Below are positions 61,125 to 64,000 of a stretch of DNA of 64,000 bases, piece after piece. Each line of letters opens with the position of its first letter. Within the stretch, counting starts at the first letter, position 1. The DNA comes from a virus, in IMG/VR virus record IMGVR_UViG_3300025010_000005, positions 36,705-100,704 of that record, one strand, 5' to 3'. Below the pieces are notes generated by a model. It did not search any database. It was not told where the DNA came from and saw only the letters and a list, made by a program, of their open reading frames with translations. The translations under genes and the position numbers were made by a program.

Positions 61125-61475
61125 GTGTTAAACGAAATTAAACAAATCTGTAAAGACAAATCTTATTGCGAAATCAGAATGATTGATGATGAAATACTCT
61201 CTGGTTTTATTGTTCGTACAAGGGATGAATACTTTCATATTATTCAATTAGAACCAACGATTAGAAATGGTGAGTTAGATTTTGTTCAAGTAAAGGGTTG
61301 TTATACTTCTGATTATGTAACAAAAATAACGTTTGATATTTCTCATAGATTAGATCTAGAAGATTTTAAAACTGTTATGTGGATTCGAGATAATATTTTA
61401 TACAAAGAAAAAGAGATCGATAAGAAGAAAAAACTTCTTGAGAAAAAGGTTGACAAAAAGGTTAATATTAAATAA
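61125..61475 (+). CDS. Hypothetical protein (116 aa)
   Basis: GTG 61125 follows AAAAGGAGTGATAA. The first 75 residues are beta-rich (CEIRMIDDEILSGFIVRTRD), reminiscent of Sm-like folds, but I cannot confirm it; the C-terminus is lysine-rich coiled coil. Confidence 0.55.
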   Translation: MLNEIKQICKDKSYCEIRMIDDEILSGFIVRTRDEYFHIIQLEPTIRNGELDFVQVKGCYTSDYVTKITFDISHRLDLEDFKTVMWIRDNILYKEKEIDKKKKLLEKKVDKKVNIK

Positions 61476-61497
61476 CTTCATTAAGAAATGTAAAGTA

Positions 61498-61526
61498 TTG
61501 ACATCTATCAATATTTATGCTATCAT
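61498..61526 (+). promoter_or_regulatory. Sigma70 promoter
   Basis: TTGACA (61498-61503), 17 bp, TATCAT (61521-61526), 40 bases before GTG 61566. Confidence 0.65.
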
Positions 61527-61565
61527 TGATAAATCAAGGGTAGCATTTTTTATGAGGAGTTGAAA

Positions 61566-61805
61566 GTGGCTAGTAAATCTTATCGTAAGAATGGAGTGAA
61601 GAAAGAATATAACGAAAGAAGTTATATTCATCTTTCAGAAATTACCCATCCTTCTGGAAGTGGTTTTGAAGAATCTATTAAGAATACGAGAGTGAGGAAC
61701 AATCGAACAAATGTATTTCTAAACGAACTAGATCACGATCAACTTGAATTGGAAATGGAATTATCGGAAAACGTTTTCCTAGATAATGTATATGAGGAGT
61801 GGTAA
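61566..61805 (+). CDS. Hypothetical acidic protein (79 aa)
   Basis: GTG 61566 is spaced six bases from GAGGAG; the TTG two codons upstream directly abuts that site. The product has a charged N-terminus (SKSYRKNGVKKEYNERSYIH) and an acidic end. No motif. Confidence 0.5.
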   Translation: MASKSYRKNGVKKEYNERSYIHLSEITHPSGSGFEESIKNTRVRNNRTNVFLNELDHDQLELEMELSENVFLDNVYEEW

Positions 61806-61807
61806 AT

Positions 61808-62188
61808 ATGGTAATTACAGAAGATCTACTAAAGAAGTATCCCCTAGATCGTTGCGAGATTTCGGAGTTTAATACAAAGGTTGTTGGCACTTCATTCCGA
61901 GATGCAAAAGATATTGATGCAGTTGAAGACGATGATTGGGTTCTGATCGTACCAGAAATTGATAACCCTTACGATCCGTTCGCTTGTATGGTTATTCATG
62001 ATAAAACAAATGCTCATATTGGTTATTTGTCGAAAGTAAATTCAATTGGCTCCAATCTATCAGAAGAAGTTTGTAAGAACATTAAAAATGGTGATCTTTA
62101 CGTTGGAAAGGTAGAGACAACTGGCGGAACTCAAGGCAAAACCAAAGGACTTAATCTTAATATTCGCAGACTTCACATTAAAGGATAA
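61808..62188 (+). CDS. HIRAN-domain protein
   Basis: ATG 61808 follows GAGGAGTGGTAAAT. The 126-residue product matches the HIRAN pattern: TKVVGTSFRDAKDIDAVEDD, WVLIVPEIDNPYDPFACMVI, HDKTNAHIGYLSKVNSIGSN. HIRAN domains in Rad5/HLTF-type proteins bind DNA ends or stalled forks; stand-alone copies occur in phages and bacteria. It may sense or protect replication-fork DNA. Confidence 0.78.
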   Translation: MVITEDLLKKYPLDRCEISEFNTKVVGTSFRDAKDIDAVEDDDWVLIVPEIDNPYDPFACMVIHDKTNAHIGYLSKVNSIGSNLSEEVCKNIKNGDLYVGKVETTGGTQGKTKGLNLNIRRLHIKG

Positions 62189-62191
62189 ATT

Positions 62192-62512
62192 ATGAAAGAA
62201 GCAGTAGAATATTTTCTAGCAGATCCAATTTCAAAAACTACAACCGATTATCGTTGTTTGCAAGTGACACTACTTTATAAGATTCTTCAACAATTGGAAA
62301 AATTAAATTTAAAGAATATTGAAGTAGATTACATGCCAATGGTTGAACTTATTGAACCTCATAAATCTGTTATGGAACAAATAAATGAAAAGATGAGTAA
62401 TGGAACTTTGTTTGCGTCAGAGGTAGAAAAAGATAGCATAAAACCCGCATCAAAAACTAAATCAAATTCAAAACCCAAACAAGTAAAGCAAACGAAAGCA
62501 AAAAAGAGGTAG
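62192..62512 (+). CDS. Hypothetical protein with basic tail (106 aa)
   Basis: The 106-residue product has a helical N-terminal half (YRCLQVTLLYKILQQLEKLN) and a disordered lysine/serine tail (SIKPASKTKSNSKPKQVKQT). Three bases separate it from the next gene. Unknown. Confidence 0.5.
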   Translation: MKEAVEYFLADPISKTTTDYRCLQVTLLYKILQQLEKLNLKNIEVDYMPMVELIEPHKSVMEQINEKMSNGTLFASEVEKDSIKPASKTKSNSKPKQVKQTKAKKR

Positions 62513-62515
62513 AAA

Positions 62516-62788
62516 GTGACAGAAAAAATTACTTTCAAGGATTCAGAAGAAGCCATTGACGCCTATTTCAATGAGTTTATCGAATTTCCAACCAGAGAAA
62601 GTTGTAAAGAATTCTTCACTACTATTTGCAAAAACCATCCAAACGGCATTGATATAGAATATTTTGCATCTCTTTTTAAAAATTATCTTGCAGATTTAAC
62701 CATTCAGACAATGGTACAAAATGGTCTTATTAAGGAAGTTTGGAGCGAAGAAAAGGGGTTGTGTTATAAATCTTTAGCCGAAGATTAA
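62516..62788 (+). CDS. Hypothetical protein (90 aa)
   Basis: GTG 62516 follows AAAAGAGGTAGAAA. The 90-residue acidic product (ITFKDSEEAIDAYFNEFIEF) is helical with a C-terminal winged-helix-like end (TIQTMVQNGLIKEVWSEEKG). Not assigned. Confidence 0.5.
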   Translation: MTEKITFKDSEEAIDAYFNEFIEFPTRESCKEFFTTICKNHPNGIDIEYFASLFKNYLADLTIQTMVQNGLIKEVWSEEKGLCYKSLAED

Positions 62789-62829
62789 AATAATTCTTAC
62801 TCACGTTGCGCGGCACAATATCCGAACCT

Positions 62830-62857
62830 GAGCCTTCGTCGGAAGGCTCTTTTTTTA
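62830..62857 (+). terminator. Intrinsic terminator before ribonucleotide reductase
   Basis: GAGCCTTC-GTCG-GAAGGCTC followed by seven T residues. Confidence 0.85.
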
Positions 62858-62873
62858 TCTTTTGGAGGAAATT

Positions 62874-64000
62874 TTGGGTCTTTTTAAAACAGAATTAGCA
62901 TATAAAACATGGAAAAGTAAATATCAATATGGAAATGAAACAGAATTAGAAACGTTTGAACGTGTGGCAAAGTCAGCATCTTTAATTGAAAAAAAAGAAG
63001 ATCAAGAATATTGGTACAATAGGTTTATTAACACACTTATAAGATTTGAAAAGGGTGAAGCCATTGGTCTTAAATGCACACCAGGCGGACGAATTACTGC
63101 CAATGTTGGGACGCATTATAAATCAACAACTATTGCCAATTGTTTTATAAATGGCCCTGTATCTGATGCAAAAGTAAATTATACCAGAAAAGTTCCAAAT
63201 ACTGATCTGGAAATTCCTTGTGAGATTGTTGGGGAGAACACTCCAGATAATCTTGTTAACATTATGTTAACTATTCTTGAACAAGCAGAAACGCTTAAAT
63301 CAGAAGGTGGATATGGAATCAACTTTGATTTTATTCGCCCTCGTAGTTCCATTATCGAAGGTATTGGTATTAAACACCCAGGAGTTGTTTCATATATGAC
63401 ACTTTGGGATAAAGTTGCTGAAATTATTGTTCAAAGTGATGCAGACGGATATGATGACAAACTAAAAAATTATATTCCAAATATCACAATGATTCAATCG
63501 GAAAAATTAAAGAAAATGGCCAGAAAAGGTGCAATGCTCTCCGCTCTATCAATCTCTCATCCTGATATTGAAGAATATATTAGAGCAAAACAATCCTCTG
63601 GTAAACTTACAAAATTTAATATGTCTGTTTTGGTAGATGATGAGTTTATGGAAGCTATAGAATATGATAAATTCTATAATCTTAGATTCAATGGAAAAAT
63701 ATACAAAGTTGTAAAAGCCAGAGAATTATATGATTTGATTATGGAATCAACATATAATAAAGCAGAGCCAGGAATTTTATTTCAAGACAATATGTCCGCA
63801 AATAATCCAATTGAATATCTAGGAACTGCTAATTGTACAAATCCATGCGGAGAAATTCCTGGAAATCCACACACTTCAACAGTTTGTAATCTAGGTAGCA
63901 TAAATCTAACTCAATATGTTAAATCAGATAGAACATTCGATTTTGTCATGTATCAAGAGGACATTAAGGTTTTCACAAGAATGATGGATAATTTTTGTGA
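62874..64000 (+). CDS. Ribonucleotide reductase large subunit, probably class II (partial)
   Basis: TTG 62874, five bases after GGAGGAA, opens a frame that runs off the window (at least 375 residues). RNR motifs: LKCTPGGRITANVG, TTIANCFINGPVSD (first active-site Cys), SEGGYGINFDFIRPRSSIIE, and NPCGEIPGNPHTSTVCNLGS (N-x-C-x-E catalytic loop). No ATP-cone is present at the N-terminus, and the GRI..NxG start resembles adenosylcobalamin-dependent (NrdJ-type) enzymes rather than NrdA; the C-terminus needed to prove the class is missing. It supplies deoxynucleotides with ThyX. Confidence 0.85.
   Translation, partial: MGLFKTELAYKTWKSKYQYGNETELETFERVAKSASLIEKKEDQEYWYNRFINTLIRFEKGEAIGLKCTPGGRITANVGTHYKSTTIANCFINGPVSDAKVNYTRKVPNTDLEIPCEIVGENTPDNLVNIMLTILEQAETLKSEGGYGINFDFIRPRSSIIEGIGIKHPGVVSYMTLWDKVAEIIVQSDADGYDDKLKNYIPNITMIQSEKLKKMARKGAMLSALSISHPDIEEYIRAKQSSGKLTKFNMSVLVDDEFMEAIEYDKFYNLRFNGKIYKVVKARELYDLIMESTYNKAEPGILFQDNMSANNPIEYLGTANCTNPCGEIPGNPHTSTVCNLGSINLTQYVKSDRTFDFVMYQEDIKVFTRMMDNFC

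Noticed and set aside
62784-62800. ATTAAAATAATTCTTAC as a further late-motif copy before ribonucleotide reductase
   Set aside because: It overlaps a stop codon in AT-rich DNA, lacks the TGA end, and a terminator lies between it and the gene.

Overview
The window is part of the genome of a contractile-tailed bacteriophage (myovirus-type Caudoviricetes). The evidence is a tail sheath gene, tail-tube-like genes, a tape measure, a baseplate hub/spike/wedge set, tail fibres, an HK97-type portal, terminase, prohead protease and major capsid protein, a lysis cassette, about 25 clustered tRNA genes and several free-standing homing endonucleases. The DNA is AT-rich. Early-type promoters are near-consensus sigma70 (TTGACA, 17 bp spacer, TATAAT-like), so the host uses a standard housekeeping sigma factor. 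The host cannot be named from the sequence; lipoprotein-type genes and an exported SLT muramidase fit a Gram-negative host but do not prove it.

Layout. (1) 1-3300, + strand: very small genes with AAGGAG-type ribosome sites, a GC-richer coiled-coil gene (2304-2921), and structured non-coding stretches. (2) 3570-9233, mostly - strand: accessory genes, namely a winged-helix-like protein, an SLT muramidase with an apparent non-AUG start, RNase HI, a ferredoxin-thioredoxin-reductase-like protein, a SLOG-fold protein, a lipoprotein and a HAD phosphatase. (3) 9352-36167, + strand late block: prohead protease, homing endonuclease, major capsid, connectors, sheath, four tandem tube-like paralogues, a tail chaperone with a probable programmed frameshift, tape measure, baseplate, three fibres/spikes, endolysin and holin-like genes. 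(4) 36180-48966, - strand: glycosyltransferases and a methyltransferase, a lipoprotein metalloprotease, portal, large and small terminase, a ClpP-like protease, a frame-broken DNA methylase, more glycosyltransferase and homing endonuclease genes, and ThyX. (5) 48967-49651: a divergent control region with three near-consensus promoters outside the genes and at least one ncRNA-like unit. (6) 49652-64000, + strand: small early genes, a metallophosphoesterase, the tRNA array (53084-56597) with embedded non-tRNA structured elements, then a Cas4-like nuclease, PhoH, a RuvC-like resolvase, a HIRAN protein and the start of a ribonucleotide reductase.

How it fits together. Host-type promoters drive the early and metabolic genes and the tRNAs. 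A different, recurrent 17-mer (consensus TGTAWARTAATNNNTGA) lies before most transcription units of the virion block and, in reverse orientation, before the terminase genes; it is the best candidate for a phage-specific late promoter. ThyX, ribonucleotide reductase, RNase HI, the resolvase, PhoH and the Cas4-like nuclease serve nucleotide supply and DNA processing. The glycosyltransferases probably modify virion, DNA or host surface. The tRNA set covers nearly all amino acids except a clear Ile. The most unusual material is the set of structured RNAs inside the tRNA array, the odd tRNA architectures (class-I Leu, class-II Trp), the endonuclease start codon locked in a 17-bp hairpin, the frame-broken methylase, and two GC-rich patches.
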